Positions 1 to 12,721 of a stretch of DNA of 64,000 nucleotides are shown in pieces. This DNA comes from Terfezia claveryi (Eukaryota; Ascomycota; Pezizomycetes; Pezizales; Pezizaceae): NCBI GenBank assembly GCA_015179025.1, contig WHUX01000106.1, positions 62,001 to 126,000 of the forward strand, read 5' to 3'. The notes below the pieces were generated by a model that worked only from the letters and a program-made list of their open reading frames with translations, ran no database searches and was not told where the DNA came from. How positions within the stretch are numbered: the stretch's first letter is position 1; each line of letters starts with the position of its first letter. Made by a program: the position numbers and the translations under genes.

Positions 1-1025
1 GGTTGTGAACATGGGGCTCACTTCTATTGCTTCCTGTGTCCTCCTTGCTGACAGCAGCCTCAGAAGCCTCGAGCCCCACAGTTGCGAGGGTCTGCTTGTT
101 TTTTGCACGAATTTGTAGGATTCGGTCACCAACATACTCAACCAAGAAGGCTAAGAAGATTCCAGCCATGGATATGGCAGTAGCAGTGGCTTCGTATTCG
201 AGTTCACCAATGCAGGGGTTCGCGAAGATGATTTGAGCGTGGGTTAGTAGCTGCGACAGCACGTTAATAAGAGAGATTCCAGAATCATGATGAAAAAGGA
301 GTAACCTACATGAATGAAGGCGGTTGCGATGATGACACCAGTGCCAAATTGTTTGATTGTAGTAAAGACCAAGCCATCATACTTAAGGCTTTTTACTTTT
401 GATAGCAGAATTGGTCCAAAGACAGCTAAAGTCACACTAATTCAGTACATTTCATTCTCATTCTACAATGAGTAGGCGGTGTATTACCAATAGAGCTCGT
501 AACAAGCACGATAAAGATTGTCCCAATCCTTAGGTTCTTATTATAATTATTCTTACTTACTCCACATCGGGTATCCTCCGAAGTAGTAGTATGATGATCA
601 TGATCATCTGTACCATTGGCTAGGTCTTCTGCTGACACAGGGACTTCCTCACCATGCGTATTTGTGCAATATGTCTGCCCAAAATGGGAATGACAGTCTG
701 TATAGCCGGTTTCAACAGTACGGTCTGACAAAGTGGCGGGTAGGGGGTATATTGCTTCTTTCCCATCAGGACCAATACACCGCCTAGAAAAAAAGGGTTA
801 AGATGTTCAGTGCCTCTACCCTAATATATAAAAAGACATGCAATGGAGTCTTGAGAAAATGAATGAAAGTTCATAGTAACCACCAACGTACCTCTCCATT
901 TCATGTGTATAACAGTCTGTTTGTGCCTCAGCTGAGGTAACAAAAAGCAGACATGTCGCCAGCACCAACCCTATGGTGACCATTCGTAGACATCTTCCCC
1001 CTCCCTCAAACGTGTTGTAGGCCAT
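1..1025 (-). CDS. ZIP-family plasma-membrane zinc transporter (Zrt1/Zrt2-like), 3' part cut by window edge
   Basis: Imports zinc across the plasma membrane. Four exons join in frame: 892-1025, 488-783, 310-425 and 1-250 (minus strand), with introns GTACGT..CTAG, GTAATA..TTAG and GTAGGT..GCAG. The N-terminus carries a signal-peptide-like hydrophobic run (MVTIGLVLATCLLFVTSAEA), then a Cys/His-rich ectodomain (CHSHFGQTYC, a DDHDHH cluster). It continues with CGVSKNNYNKNLRIG, the first membrane helix (TIFIVLVTSS), the ZIP signature TIKQFGTGVIIATAFIH followed by LLTHAQ, and a helix ending FLVEYVGDR. These match fungal Zrt1/Zrt2 in order. The later membrane helices lie outside the window. The start is either 1025 or the internal Met at 983, which opens directly on the signal peptide. 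No frameshift is seen. Confidence 0.9.
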
Positions 1026-4000
1026 GTATGAATATATCCTTCTCGAGAAAGTGTGACGTAAGAATAAGCAGGGCCTGCCAAGTCAAATAAACATTAGAGA
1101 TCTCCTCCAGCCATGTAGACAGATTCTAGACATACGGTATATTAGAGATGATTCTTGCATGAATTTCCTTTCACCACTTGATTGTACAAAATCGGCTCGG
1201 GGGGCGAATTATAAGGGACAATTTAAAACTGGTGTTCGAGGGACAGGCGTAAGGTTTTGTCCTTGAAACTGCGTGCCAGTAGCTTCACAATTCCCCAATT
1301 TCAGATAGGTTGCTGTGGGGGACATGTACATGTCTCGACATCAGGGCGGGATCATGAGTGGCACGATGTGGGTACCCACCAAGGTGCCCGGCATCTGTGG
1401 GGGGGGCGCTAAGCTTGCGCACCTTAGGGCAGCTCGCTTGTTCCCTGAGTATTTCGACTCGTAAAGATCAAGAAACTGCTAGCAGCTATTTCGGCTTGGG
1501 CTCCGCTCTTTATAGGTTAATGTGTAAACTGTGACTCCAGTAAATTAGCAAGAACCCGCGAAAGGCCTTTTCCGGACATTCGTTGAATGATAATTCGCAG
1601 CCTGATAGAGCCATTTCCAGGGTGTCACAAGGCAACTGTTTGGAGGGATGTTTGTGGGACATGTTCTGACCATTGACCATTGACCGACCATTGACCATCC
1701 TCCATTGATGAAGTTAGCCTATAGCTATTTAATGATATAATAAGCAGAAATACACTCTACAACCCTTGTGACCGATCCGCCCCCGCTGCCCAAATCCCTG
1801 GCATTCTAGGATAATTAAAATCGTCATTTAAGCCCTCCCCTCCCATTCCTTTTCGGAATTCTCGGGGCTAAAAAGATTGATACAAGAATAAATAAACAAG
1901 TGCTTTCAAGGGGCGAGTTGAATTTAGAAATAAAGGCGGTTTAATATACAAGTGCCTCACTCTAGTCTGGTTGGCACAAACCTCGCGTGTGGACAAAACA
2001 CAAATTCTCATACTTTTTGTTAGCCCCTAAATCCGTGAGAACACCCACTTTTTGACACCCAGGTTCAATTGTTCTTTTAGTCAGGGTCGTCGTAACAAAG
2101 ATAAACTGCCTACCCACCTAGGTAGTCCCACTACCCACCAAGGTTGTCTGATAAACGTCGCGCTAGCTCTTCCATACTTAATTAGAACAACCAACCAGAA
2201 CTTCGGTACCCTTTTTTGCTAGTCTGATATATCACGCACCAATGAACTTGCAATGAAGGGTCACTACATAATGCTTGGCACTGCAAATAAAAATTTACGT
2301 GCAACTTGTTGAAAAGCACGTGTGTTACATCGCTCATCAAACCGCACATTCACAGCGCTCATCATACCGCTCATCTTACCTGCTGACCTGGTTATTATGA
2401 CGATGTGGCGATGCATTATTATCGTAGATGACGTTGAGACGGTGCCACAGACGTAACTACAGCATACATATATCTGCTTGCTAAGCATCCCCTCTTTTAT
2501 ATATATAGAGCTCTTTGTGTTGCGAACCTATGTAAAGGGTAGACGAACATATGTACATACGTGACACTCACGTACAGTCATTCACACCCACACACGCTCT
2601 TTTATGCATATATCTTCAGATGAAGTGATTCGTTATTGGCCATTCATCTATCCATCCGTTGCTAGTGTTGCTATTCATAACCTCATTCCAACACAACTGA
2701 TGTAATTTCGTGCCCAGACCCTCAGAGAGGTGAATCTGTTCCAGAGCTGTATTCGGTTCCTATTGTAAATTACATGTTACTTTACACTTCCAAAATGTGG
2801 TCTGGTTCCGGGCTTTTAACCAACCAGACTACGCTTTTATATAGGTCCAGGAACTGAAACTGCCGAGTCCTGGTGTTAGCCATTTTCTCACCAGTAGAGG
2901 TACGATGATAACAAAATATACAAAACCATATGGAGGCTCACACCAAACGTCTTTTCCTCCTTCCGGTTTGGAAGTCTTGCATATGCACCGCATTCTGCAC
3001 ATGCGCTGCCGATAGGTATTTGTATTCCCATTGTACATTGCATATTATAGTAGAATATATATAGGAATCAAATCATACATATATGAATGTAATTTATAGA
3101 CCAAACAAGAGGTAGTCGATGTAAGGACTTTGCTCTTCAGCATAAATAGGGTGTATTCTCTCTGCCATTTGTATGGAACTCAATATGTATGCTTAAAGAT
3201 GTTAATACATACATACATACAAAGAGCATGGTATTATGACATAACGCAGATATGATCTCGCTACGGTAATTCAAAGATCAATGTCATATATAGCTTTATT
3301 CTGACCCACAAACAGTCTGATACTATACCATACATTCGTTCAGACATATAATAATTAATTATAGCAGACGCTATGGGAGCAATTGCGGGAAATGAGAAAT
3401 ACGGTAGATGCATAGCTGGATTACCCTGAAGCGTGGCTGTAGCTACGGAAGCATATGTAATAGCTATAGGAGCATGTAATTTATGGCATGCCTCCATATC
3501 GGAGCGCATAGAGCAGTTCCTCCTGTGGAGGGTGTTGTGCCAACAGACTAAGAGCAGTTATACTTGTATGATTACAGTACGTTAAACCTAGAGAATAGGT
3601 CTAGGTACGGAAGCGCGTAACGTCAAGGTACCGTTATGAGCGCATAATTTAAAGCACAGGAATGTGTACAGCGATAGATATATCCCTTTCCGGAAGCTCA
3701 AGTCAACTATAGAATTACTGGGAGATATCACATCGGGTAGAGAAAGAAATGCGTTGAGTATGCCAGGTATGCTGAGTATGGGAATATGCTGGGTATGGTG
3801 CTGGGAGATAATAGATGAATTAATTATTACAATACCTTAGTGCCTATCTTTGCAGTCAACCATGCCATTATCAAATTCTCGGAAAGTGGAAGGAACTATC
3901 AGGATTAGCGACACGGTAGAGGAATGCCGGCTCTAAAAAACAAAAAAGGTCAAGAGGCTTACTTTCCTGTGATATTCAGCTATATTATCGCACCGCTGCA

Positions 4001-4264
4001 CTCGTAAAAGAGTCGTTGAAGTAAGAGTTTGGCTGACGGCACTGCATGGCATAAGTATATATGACTTGATATTAAAGCCTACTATATTGTCAGGTCAGTT
4101 GACAAGACACGCAACAATTTATTTGTTTTGCCACTCCCCGATACAGCGCATGTGAGCTGTATATTTCACCGAAAATCAATCCTAAGTAAGGCCTTTCCTA
4201 TACTAAATATTTATATCTCGGATTATTTACTCTCCACGGCATCATCCCACCCCACTTGACATAT
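1026..4264. other. gene-free AT-rich spacer, 3.2 kb
   Basis: No coding stretch with protein-like composition was found on either strand. It holds a short ACAT/ATAC microsatellite near 3208-3222, the dispersed motif TAGTCTGGTTGGCAC at 1963-1977 (+) and its inverted form at 2818-2831. A degenerate GTCTGG-type inverted pair lies at about 2796-2831. Nothing else is recognised. Confidence 0.5.
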
Positions 4265-5215
4265 TTACTTCCTATACCACATCCTCGTGATCTTCGTCTG
4301 CCTCATCTTCTTCTGAAGCTGCAAAATTCCATACATAAGCGCTTCACTTGTAGGCGGGCATCCTGGAACATAAATGTCCACCGGCACAACCCTATCACAA
4401 CCTCTCACAACACTATACGAGTAGTGGTAGTATCCACCCCGTTTGCACATGACCCCATGGAAATAACCCTATATCAGGATTAACATATTATCTCAAACAC
4501 GGATCAATATATTGGGGAAGGGGAAGCGTACCATCTTGGTTCAGGCATTTGATCGTAAACCTGCCTCAAAGCGGGCGCCATTTTGTTGGTTAATGTACCA
4601 GCTACAATCATAACGTCGGATTGACGCGGGAGGCACGGAAGATGATCCCAAGACGATCTTGGTCATATCGGGGAGTGGAGAGGTGCATCATTTCAACAGC
4701 GCAGCAGGCGAGGCCGAAGGTCATGGGCCACAGGGAGGATTGGCGGCCCAGTTAGCGATTTGATCCATGGTAGTTCTGGAGATTAGGGCATCAGCATTAC
4801 TGTACTTTGCACATAGAGACCGAACCCAGGATAAGGAGGTATAGAGAGTCAGTGGCAAAAGGTATAGTTGGACATCATCACATTGGGCTCTAGAGGAGAG
4901 CTGTTAGATGAATAGCACGGGTAGCAGCGCATATGTTCCCTTACTGGAAAACATGCCCAGCATGTGCGAACCATCCATCATTCCAGCCCCTCTGATCCTT
5001 CTTCCGTGATCGTTTCCTCCTGATATTCCTTCCCGTACCACAATACCCAACTCGTATACCCTCAACTTCTGACCACTCCCAAGGAACACCTACAGGGCAT
5101 ACTGCACCACTCCCTTTGTCCCTCCTGGCTCGGCAACGGCACCTCCCTCCTTGGCAGCCTCGGGACAGGTGCAGTCTGACCTCCTCCTGACCTCTGTGCA
5201 AGAGCTACCTCTGCC
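4265..5215 (-). CDS. NADH:ubiquinone oxidoreductase 20 kDa (PSST/NDUFS7) subunit, frameshifted as read
   Basis: Mitochondrial complex I subunit that binds iron-sulfur cluster N2. Exons are about 5094-5215, 4532-4775 and 4265-4468, with introns GTAGGT..CCAG (318 nt) and GTACGC..ATAG (63 nt). The ligand motifs are visible: adjacent Cys in [24 protein letters not shown], and [18 protein letters not shown]. The end, [15 protein letters not shown], is canonical. Four single-base losses break the frame: near 5120 (CCC), 4740, 4628-4630 (GGG) and 4437-4440 (CCCC). Restoring one base at each gives uninterrupted family sequence. The gene is essential in most fungi and the breaks sit mostly in homopolymers, so assembly error is likelier than a pseudogene. 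The 5' end (presequence and start codon) could not be placed. Confidence 0.85.
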
Positions 5216-6828
5216 TTCTTCTCCGACGGGGTCGATAACGTTCTTACTGTATATCTGGCCGGAATTATGAGTGACTTTGGCCCTGCGGTAAATAATGCGG
5301 CTACGCCATCGACGAAAGTCCGTTAGTAATTGAGCTTCTTGGAATTGGCTGCGGGCGGGAAATGCTTGACATAATGCTCTGGGAGGGGGAAATTACCTGG
5401 CGCAATGTGTCGTGTAATCGATAGCATCTTGTATAGTAAAATTATAATTGTTTCTTCGGAGTGGAGATGGAAGTATAGCTGCCTCTGTTGAAGACAGGGA
5501 TAGGTAGCTTGAGAAAATGTTTCAGGTCGCCACCGATGATGATGACCCAAGACCTGTGCGAGATCTGATTATCTATAGTCAATTCTATTGGTCAAGAAGC
5601 TGCCCTCGTTAGATAAGCGACTACATACTCCGTAGATAAGCGAGATATGTACATATATATGTATGCGAGATAACTTTTACCACCTACAAGATACATTATG
5701 TCAAGCTACCTAAGGCAATGATCCGTACTGTATAGGGTAGGGTAAATGAAGATTTGGTCTGTCGACTCACATATGACGACGACTACCAGCCAGGAGCTAA
5801 CAATGAAACTGGGATGAAAATTTTACTATTGTGTTTGTGAAGAATATGCAAGTTGGTGTATATTCTGCAACCGTGGCAGCTGAGATATTATCCATTTTCA
5901 CCTAGTACGAGCCATGGCTGCGACGTGGAGTTGGGCTGTGTTGAACATTTTCAAGCGTTTGGCTTCGGCTCGGGGCGAAGGGCCATGAATTAAATGGGTA
6001 TATATACGGAGTACGCGCGTGAAGAAGAAAAAAAAAAACGTGTAGAAGAGCTGAGCGTCAACGGCGAGGCGAAAGAGGATGGCGAAAGTAAATTGAGAGG
6101 TGTAAGAGGGGTTCGGAGAGCTTATCAAAATATCGAACGCTCGAGGAGGTACTGTACCAGAAGGAGGGGTGGTTCTTCACTCCTGCTTATTCCGAAAAAA
6201 AAGGCCGAGAAGAAATGAAGCTGCGAAGCTGCGAGCGAAGTAAGTTGAGGTTGAAGTATCGATATTATATACAATGTGAGGGCTGCATCTTGAAGCTGCA
6301 GGAGGCCTAGTTAGGTAGTTGTATCTTGGAGTTTGTTCTACAATCGCATCGCGAGGAGACACTATACTAAACATGGCATAATAGAGGGCTTTACCAGCGG
6401 TTCACTCATGAATCACCTGCATATTCTATGATGCAGCTGTTGTTAGAAAGGGGTAATCATGGCCGGCCCACGATGGCCGGTATAGCCGGATTCTATGTTC
6501 TTGTCTAAGTGGGTTTGGATGTTCTTGTCCAAATGGGATTGCTATTGTCTAACCGGGAAATACGACGTTCGGGACTTCCGGCAAGGGGTTGTCTCTGTGG
6601 AAATGTTTTCGGGTATTAAAAGGCACAATCTTTCTCCTCTCAAATATTTCTTGATTCATCAGATTCTCTCGCAAGCTAATACCTTCTAGCAATATAACAC
6701 CATAAACCGTGTTTGTGTGAATATTTATAGCTGTACGGTTTATTTACATTACCTCCTTGTGTTTACACTGCAGTTGCTAGGGACAACGGAGAAGGCATCC
6801 GTTTTCAGCGAGCATCCAACCAGCCAGG
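5216..6828. other. spacer without recognised gene
   Basis: AT-rich sequence with no conserved reading frame. A palindrome-rich stretch GGCCGGCCCACGATGGCCGG lies near 6461, and a similar stretch recurs near 31105. Nothing else is supported. Confidence 0.4.
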
Positions 6829-7207
6829 TCAAGAGCCGGCAGAAAAAGGACGAAGATATCTACTCGGGCTGAAAGTAATACATTTCTTGAGGCACGAAAC
6901 CTGAAACCATGTGCTGCCCCGCTGCGGAGTTTGCCTGGCCCAAGCTCCCCGCTGGTTTTGTACTTTTAGACGACCCGCAACAGGGCTATCAACCGCCAGG
7001 CTGCTAATTGTTCTCGTGACTCGGTTCGGGATCGATAGACGCAAGTTCGCAATGCAATTGAACATAAGCCTTCCGGAGTCGTTGCAAACACATGTGCATA
7101 CATGTTCAAGTGTGGCCACAAAACAAATTGTGTGTGGCCAAACTCGGCTGCATATCCAGTAAGTGAATAACCTCTCCAAACTGACAGCGACCTGACTGAC
7201 TTATATA

Positions 7208-7913
7208 TCAGGACGTCTCTTCCCTCTCCACAATCAGCTCACGGCTGAACTTCTCGGACCGGCGGAGTGATTTGATATCAATCGACCCCCATTGACAGAC
7301 AGAATGTCGAAAATCGCAGAACTTCCAGCCATGTCTAAAGCCAGCACCAGATAGATCGAAAATCTCAGTTGGTATCATTGGCATTGAGACATGGGGAACA
7401 TGTATGCTCTGCGAATAACCGAGGCAGGCTGGAAGTATGTCTTTCCAATTACCATTGCAGATAATCTGCTTTTGATTACCATAGCCCATTATACTGGCCT
7501 TATTCGGAATCGATGTGATTGAGACGACAAATGCGAAGCCCTGAAAAAAGAACTCAAGGGTAGGAAGCGAGAAAAACTCCAATCGACATTATGCACGACT
7601 TTAAGCTGACATCTCAGAGGTACCTAGATACAAGCATCAAGTAAATAGGTTGACGGAAGAGGTATTGTGCTGCCCCGAGCCAGAGGTGGAATAAGGGAGT
7701 TGAGCAGATAATGTGGTCGTATGGTTGGATACCAAATTGATGCCAGGAGTCGACCATTGCTAGAAGGGAAAGGCGGGAGTTTGGCTGGCTTTTGGTTGTG
7801 GGTGGTGGTGGTGTGGAAAGGGAGTATTGCTCTAGAACCTCATCATGCAGAAGGAGTTCCATATGGTTAATTGGTGTATGTTTCCAAAACACAAACTCCC
7901 CTGCAGTTCTCAC
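7208..7913 (-). CDS. hypothetical two-exon protein, possibly membrane-associated
   Basis: Not recognised. Exon 1 is 7632-7913 and exon 2 is 7208-7540; a GTATCT..TTTTTTCAG intron (7541-7631) joins them in phase 0 to give about 204 residues. The joined region around the splice is hydrophobic (LWLGAAQYLFRQPIYLML then GFAFVVSITS). The C-terminal part is charged (SLRRSEKFSRELIVEREE). The clean splice sites and natural composition are the only support. A further minus-strand open stretch at 6829-7179, preceded by a good acceptor (GATATGCAG), could be a third exon, but the donor after exon 2 is weak. Confidence 0.35.
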
Positions 7914-8194
7914 CCGGCGCTCAACTCGGTGCAGTTACAGAGATCATGGGCTTAAATAAATCCGTGGCGGAATTAGCGTATTGCTTGATTTGAACGCAGA
8001 AGGGTTGAGGATGGCCAGACCAGCATAGACATGCCATCTATTTGAGTATATCCGGAGTGCGAGATTTGAACAGTTTTATATTAGCCAAGAAAAGAAAACC
8101 AGTGTTGTCAATGTAACACAAGTTCAGGGTAACCAGAGGAGTTAATTCGGCTGCTCCAGATTTAGTGATATCCAGTGGCCGGTATGCGAGGCAA
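7914..8194. other. spacer
   Basis: No gene or repeat recognised. Confidence 0.3.
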
Positions 8195-8545
8195 TTCAGA
8201 CACCCCCGGGTTCAGGCTGATATATAAGCTTATTTGCACGCTGATATTAGAAACAAGCTTATATGAGGTTACAAGAATTGTTGGGAATCAGCTTATACTA
8301 GCTATTGGGAACAGGTTTATATGAGCTTATATGAATTGCTCGGATTCACGTCATACGAGCTATTGGAAATAAGTATTTCTACAGTTATTTGCACCCGGAT
8401 AGTTAGGCATATTTGTAACGCTGATTTCGAGGCTTATTTACATGCTCATTTCGAGGCTGCTTTGCAAACTCAATTTGAGGCTTCTTTGCACGCTGATATC
8501 TAGGTTGTTTTGCACGCTGATTTCTAGCTTATTTGCATGGTGATT
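8195..8545 (+). repeat. minisatellite A (GCTTATATGAG / TTTGCACGCTGAT units), copy 1
   Basis: Begins GGCAATTCAGACACCCCCGG and runs through degenerate units built on AAGCTTATATGAGCTATTGG and CTTATTTGCACGCTGATTTC. The same opening and units recur at 9245-9515, so the two arrays form a direct repeat with about 0.7 kb between them. Short open frames inside are products of the repeat, not genes. Confidence 0.7.
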
Positions 8546-8619
8546 TCTAGGCTTATTTCCACACGATTGTACAAAATGTGGCCCACGCATAGGGGTTGCC
8601 GCCCAGGCATTAAATTAAG

Positions 8620-8745
8620 TAACGACCCCGAAAACGACCCCGCACAACACAACCCCACTACAAACACGACCCCATCACAAACACGACCCGGCCACAAACA
8701 CAACTCTACCACAAACACAACCTCACCACAAGCATGCATCCTTTC
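8620..8745 (+). repeat. ACAAACACGACCCC-type simple repeat
   Basis: C/A-rich tandem units of about 14-15 nt (ACAAACACGACC, ACAAACACAACT). No gene is implied. Confidence 0.6.
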
Positions 8746-9244
8746 ATAGTGCTCTTTACATTCATCTTGTTGCATCTAAATCCAAAGCTTTGAACAGCTG
8801 GGAAGAACAACAAGATTAATAGTAGGGAGTTTCTTGAGAAGTCCCAAAAGCCCTAGATACCAGTGATTATGTACTGGTGCAAGTGCTAGCTGGGACGACA
8901 GGTCACCTCTCATGCTCCAGTCTGGAAGTAGCATCTCATGGACTTATTTTCTTCTGGTATTCTTAACTGTTATGCTTATCTTCGAGTCCTGTAGGGGGCC
9001 CAAGACAGTCGAATGGCTGTAGTTGGGTTGAAATGCAACTGGGATAAGCAAGGGCAGAGACCGCAAGTCACCAGAAGGGGGGTATAAGTAAGATAGTCCA
9101 AATAGGTACGAAAGTACTACAACACTGGTTACTCTGCACCAGAACCATCTGGAGTGAGCTACTACGAAGTGAGGGAAGCCTTCGGAAGGGATATCCAGCT
9201 GTGAACATGTCAGCTAATCCGGCATCTCCACATTCAGTGATGGT

Positions 9245-9515
9245 ATGTGAGGCAATTCAGAAACCCCCGGATTCAGGCTGACATCTAGGCTTATTTGCAC
9301 GCTATTAGGAACAAGCTTATACTAGCTATTGAGAACAGGCTTATATGAGCTTATCTGAGCTTATATGAATTGCTCGGAATCACCTAATACGAGTTATTGG
9401 GAACAAGCTCATATGAATTGCTCGAAATCAGCTTATGCAAGTGATTGGGAACAAGCTTATAACAGTAGTATGAGCTTATATGAATTGCCTCGAAATAACC
9501 TTATACGAGCTATTG
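9245..9515 (+). repeat. minisatellite A, copy 2
   Basis: Opens GGCAATTCAGAAACCCCCGG, nearly identical to the start of the array at 8195, followed by units of TATTGGGAACAAGCTTATAT and GAGCTTATATGAATTGCTCG. This makes it a directly repeated partner of the 8.2-kb array. Downstream, 9516-10320 has no gene; it holds an A(22) run near 9930. Confidence 0.7.
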
Positions 9516-10348
9516 GATTCAATCTCAAAAAAGGGCCCCATAATATTGGCACCGTAGCTGATCCCCCTGAGCTATGTACACCAGCAAAACTTTGCTTTCA
9601 TAATACTACACTTACGAACACTTGAAAACGTGCTAACTAGCTGTAACTGATCCGCGCTGGCTGCATATCCATATCCATACATACAGTTACATAACAGTGG
9701 TGAGATACTCTATTTGGTGTTCTGCTCACTAAAAAGTAGTGACACTACACCTTGATGGTTTCCCTATCCAAATTGGTAGAGTATTTTGCGATAAAACTCA
9801 GTAATCAATTCCATTCCACGTAAATATATAAAATACTTATTACTCTGTGCCTCAGGAAAAAAGAAAAAATATAATCTCAAAGCCAGCAAAAAAATCTGCA
9901 GACAATATTAATCCCATCAATGCACCAAAAAAAAAAAAAAAAAAAAAAAATTCACAAAAGATGCCTTTTGGGGTAAAATATCCACAACGCTATCAACAAC
10001 TTCCAAGGACTGAGCGATTACGAGATCTCAACAACCGGAACACATCTGACGTTGGAACCAGGCTTATTTTAACCGTCTCTCTCACGAGACACGAACATCT
10101 AAATTCCATATCCTTTTTGCGAAACTACTAAATCCCCCGAGGGGAAACTTTTCTAAAGTTTTCCGTCGAAAAGTGGGCGATTACCTAGTTCCCTGTGACT
10201 GAACTACTGTACGTGGCAACCACCCAATTTACATTGGTCTGGTTTCCCTGTAATTTGTTGCCACGGCAACCACCAGATCCTTCAATTCTCAACTAGCCAA
10301 TCACATACGTCTAGTGTTGAGGTGGGGGGCGAAATTCAGAAAAGCATT

Positions 10349-12721
10349 ATGATGAGGCCGTTTAGACCGGATGGAAGTGTTGTGAGCGGGATATCTCACA
10401 TGTGGGCACCGAGGTCAAGAAGAAGGGTAGAAGTGCAAGGCACAATGGCACAGCAGTTGGCGGGATTCGAGGCGAAAATGGATGGAATTGGGGAGGATGG
10501 AGATTCAGAGAATGAGACGATGAGAAAAAAGAGTGCGAGGAAGGGCAAGGGTACCTTGACTACGGGGCTGATGTCTCTAAACGATCTGGAAGAAGAGTTA
10601 GGAGTGGGTTTTGTGGAACCTGTGGTACCAAGGAGTTTTGAGGCCGTTAGGGAGAATGTTTTCGGCAAGGCGCAAACAGCATGCAAACTTGGGGACAGCC
10701 AACCAAAGCGGAAAAAGGAAGTAACCCAAGGAACGATAAACTGGGCAGATGGCACGGAGATCCCAGAGTCGGACGAGGAGATCGAGGAGCCGAAAGAGGA
10801 TATTAAGGTCAGGCTGGGGGATTGGGCAAGGGTGAACACATTGGTGGTTAAGTTCGCACCCGCTAATGGGAACCCGGCCTTGGAGGTTAGGGGAGAAGCA
10901 CAAATGGAGGTGGACTCGGTTTTGGGCTTAAAAGTCAGCAAGCACGCCTTTAAGGCATTGTCGGAGGAGGAGGTTGACAAGATGACGAAGGAGATAGTGA
11001 AGGACCAGGCAGAAGAAGAGAGGGGAGGGGAGGAAGAGGACGAGGATAGGGAGCAGAAAGAGGGGGAAACGAGGAAAAAAAGGTGGAGGTCTGTATGGGA
11101 GTCCCGAGAGTGTAAAGATATAGTTAGGAGTATCATCGAGAACGGAAGAGTCCTAAAGGACATTCAAGAGCTGGATCAACAGGAGAAAGGGTGGAAGTCA
11201 GTCAGGGATGCTGGTCTGGCTAGGGCTCTGATCGTGTCTGGAGGCGACTGCCTAGAAGGAGGGTGGTGCAATGACGGGGACCAATGCGGGAAAGGGGGGT
11301 GGAAAAGTCTGATGGAGACAGTGATAGAAAAAGGAGAGATGGAGGAGGTAAGGATGGTGTCAGAGGCAGAAAGGCAATGGAGGTCTGCATCGCAAGTCAA
11401 GTCGGGGCACCTGGCGGGAATAGAAAGGGAATTGAGCGAAGTGAAAAAACAGCTAGCGTTATTGGCAGTGTCTTTGGGAGCGGGAACGTTAAAGCAGGAA
11501 GTCGCAGCGAAGGAAACGATCAATGCCGGGGAGGGGAAGGTAGAAGAGGAAAAGAGAAAAGAAAAGGAGCTGAAGAAGGTGGGGGGAAAGAGGAAAGAGA
11601 TAGAGGAAGAAAGGAAAAAAGAGGAGAAGGCGCAAGCGGATGCAAGAAAGTTGGCAACACAGGTTAAGTCAATAAGAGACAGCCAGAGAAGGGCATGGCT
11701 TGAGACTATGGAAAAATTGAGGGCAAAAGATAGGAATGCAATGGGCCACGAAAAGCTTATCGTGCTAGGACAGAAGCTAAAGGAGGCGGACGAAATGAAG
11801 AAGAAGATCGAAGGGGAAACGAGCAGACCCCTAGAGAGCATGGTCGGCAGAATGAAGCAGGTTGTTAATGGGGAGAACCTGAAAGTGGTGAGGGTGGTGA
11901 TGGGGCACATGCAACCGATTGATAGTAAAAGGAAAGCGGAACTAGAAGAGGCGGTTGGGAAACTTAATAACTTGCTCAAGGTTACAGGAGTGACCAATGG
12001 CAAAACACCCTGGGCAGTGACGGCTAATGTAGGGGTGGGGGGGTTTAATGACGAGTCAACCTGGACAGTCAGCAGGGTGAGCCAGGAGATGGAACCAATC
12101 AAAGTGGGAGGGGAGGTGGGAAGGATGCTGGTACAGGAATTCGGAAGGACTGGGGATATTCTGAATATATGGGTAGAAGATGGCAAGTCGGTGAGGATGT
12201 TGGTTCCGTCGGCACCAATGACCATGGCGAGGGGAAGGAAGGCGCTAGCCGAAAAAGTGAGGGAAGAAAACAAAGAGATCAAGGTGGCAAAGAGACTCCC
12301 CAAGCTATGGGGGACGGCTAGAGTAACCGGCTTCACTTTCGATGCGGCAGACATTGAAGAAGCTAGGAGGCTGACCAGATCAGGAGTGATGTGGGATGGG
12401 AAGATGCGAAGGGTTACGCTGTATGAGAATGGTTCTGCAGTTCAGGAGCTGGGCCCGAAGAATGGAAGAATAGCTAACCAAGAGGGGTTCAAGAATGGGG
12501 TGAGGACCCAAAACTTCAGCCATCCACAGAGGGCGCAGCAGATGTGGAGCAACATCAATTGCCATAACTGCGGGGGGTTTGGACATATGAGGAGAAATTG
12601 CACGTCGGTGAGCAGGGCTGGTGCGGAGAAAAAATCACACGGAAAGCAGAGGGAAGAAACGCGGGCCGAGGAAGAAAACAAAAGGAGGTATATGACGAAG
12701 GGTTCGAGCCGGTTGGAGTAA
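10349..12721 (+). CDS. LINE ORF1 (gag-like nucleic-acid-binding protein)
   Basis: About 790 residues from the first ATG of the frame (ATGATGAGGCC); the frame is open from 10322. Tad1-type ORF1 proteins bind element RNA during retrotransposition. The middle (about residues 200-500) is highly charged, Glu/Lys-rich and probably coiled-coil. A basic/hydrophobic domain follows, and a CCHC zinc knuckle (CHNCGGFGHMRRNC) sits about 50 residues from the C-terminus. There are no internal stops, so the copy is young or protected from repeat-induced mutation. The ORF2 frame overlaps its 3' end. Confidence 0.8.
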   Translation: MMRPFRPDGSVVSGISHMWAPRSRRRVEVQGTMAQQLAGFEAKMDGIGEDGDSENETMRKKSARKGKGTLTTGLMSLNDLEEELGVGFVEPVVPRSFEAVRENVFGKAQTACKLGDSQPKRKKEVTQGTINWADGTEIPESDEEIEEPKEDIKVRLGDWARVNTLVVKFAPANGNPALEVRGEAQMEVDSVLGLKVSKHAFKALSEEEVDKMTKEIVKDQAEEERGGEEEDEDREQKEGETRKKRWRSVWESRECKDIVRSIIENGRVLKDIQELDQQEKGWKSVRDAGLARALIVSGGDCLEGGWCNDGDQCGKGGWKSLMETVIEKGEMEEVRMVSEAERQWRSASQVKSGHLAGIERELSEVKKQLALLAVSLGAGTLKQEVAAKETINAGEGKVEEEKRKEKELKKVGGKRKEIEEERKKEEKAQADARKLATQVKSIRDSQRRAWLETMEKLRAKDRNAMGHEKLIVLGQKLKEADEMKKKIEGETSRPLESMVGRMKQVVNGENLKVVRVVMGHMQPIDSKRKAELEEAVGKLNNLLKVTGVTNGKTPWAVTANVGVGGFNDESTWTVSRVSQEMEPIKVGGEVGRMLVQEFGRTGDILNIWVEDGKSVRMLVPSAPMTMARGRKALAEKVREENKEIKVAKRLPKLWGTARVTGFTFDAADIEEARRLTRSGVMWDGKMRRVTLYENGSAVQELGPKNGRIANQEGFKNGVRTQNFSHPQRAQQMWSNINCHNCGGFGHMRRNCTSVSRAGAEKKSHGKQREETRAEEENKRRYMTKGSSRLE

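Noticed and set aside
6455..6485. GGCCGGCCC repeat shared with 31105 as an attachment site
   Set aside because: Only about 20 bp similar and no consistent element borders.
9930..9955. A(22) run as the tail of a retroelement
   Set aside because: No LINE or SINE sequence upstream and no flanking duplication found.
10396..12354. Long open frames on the minus strand opposite LINE ORF1
   Set aside because: Ser/Phe/Leu-rich shadows of the purine-rich sense strand; no motifs.
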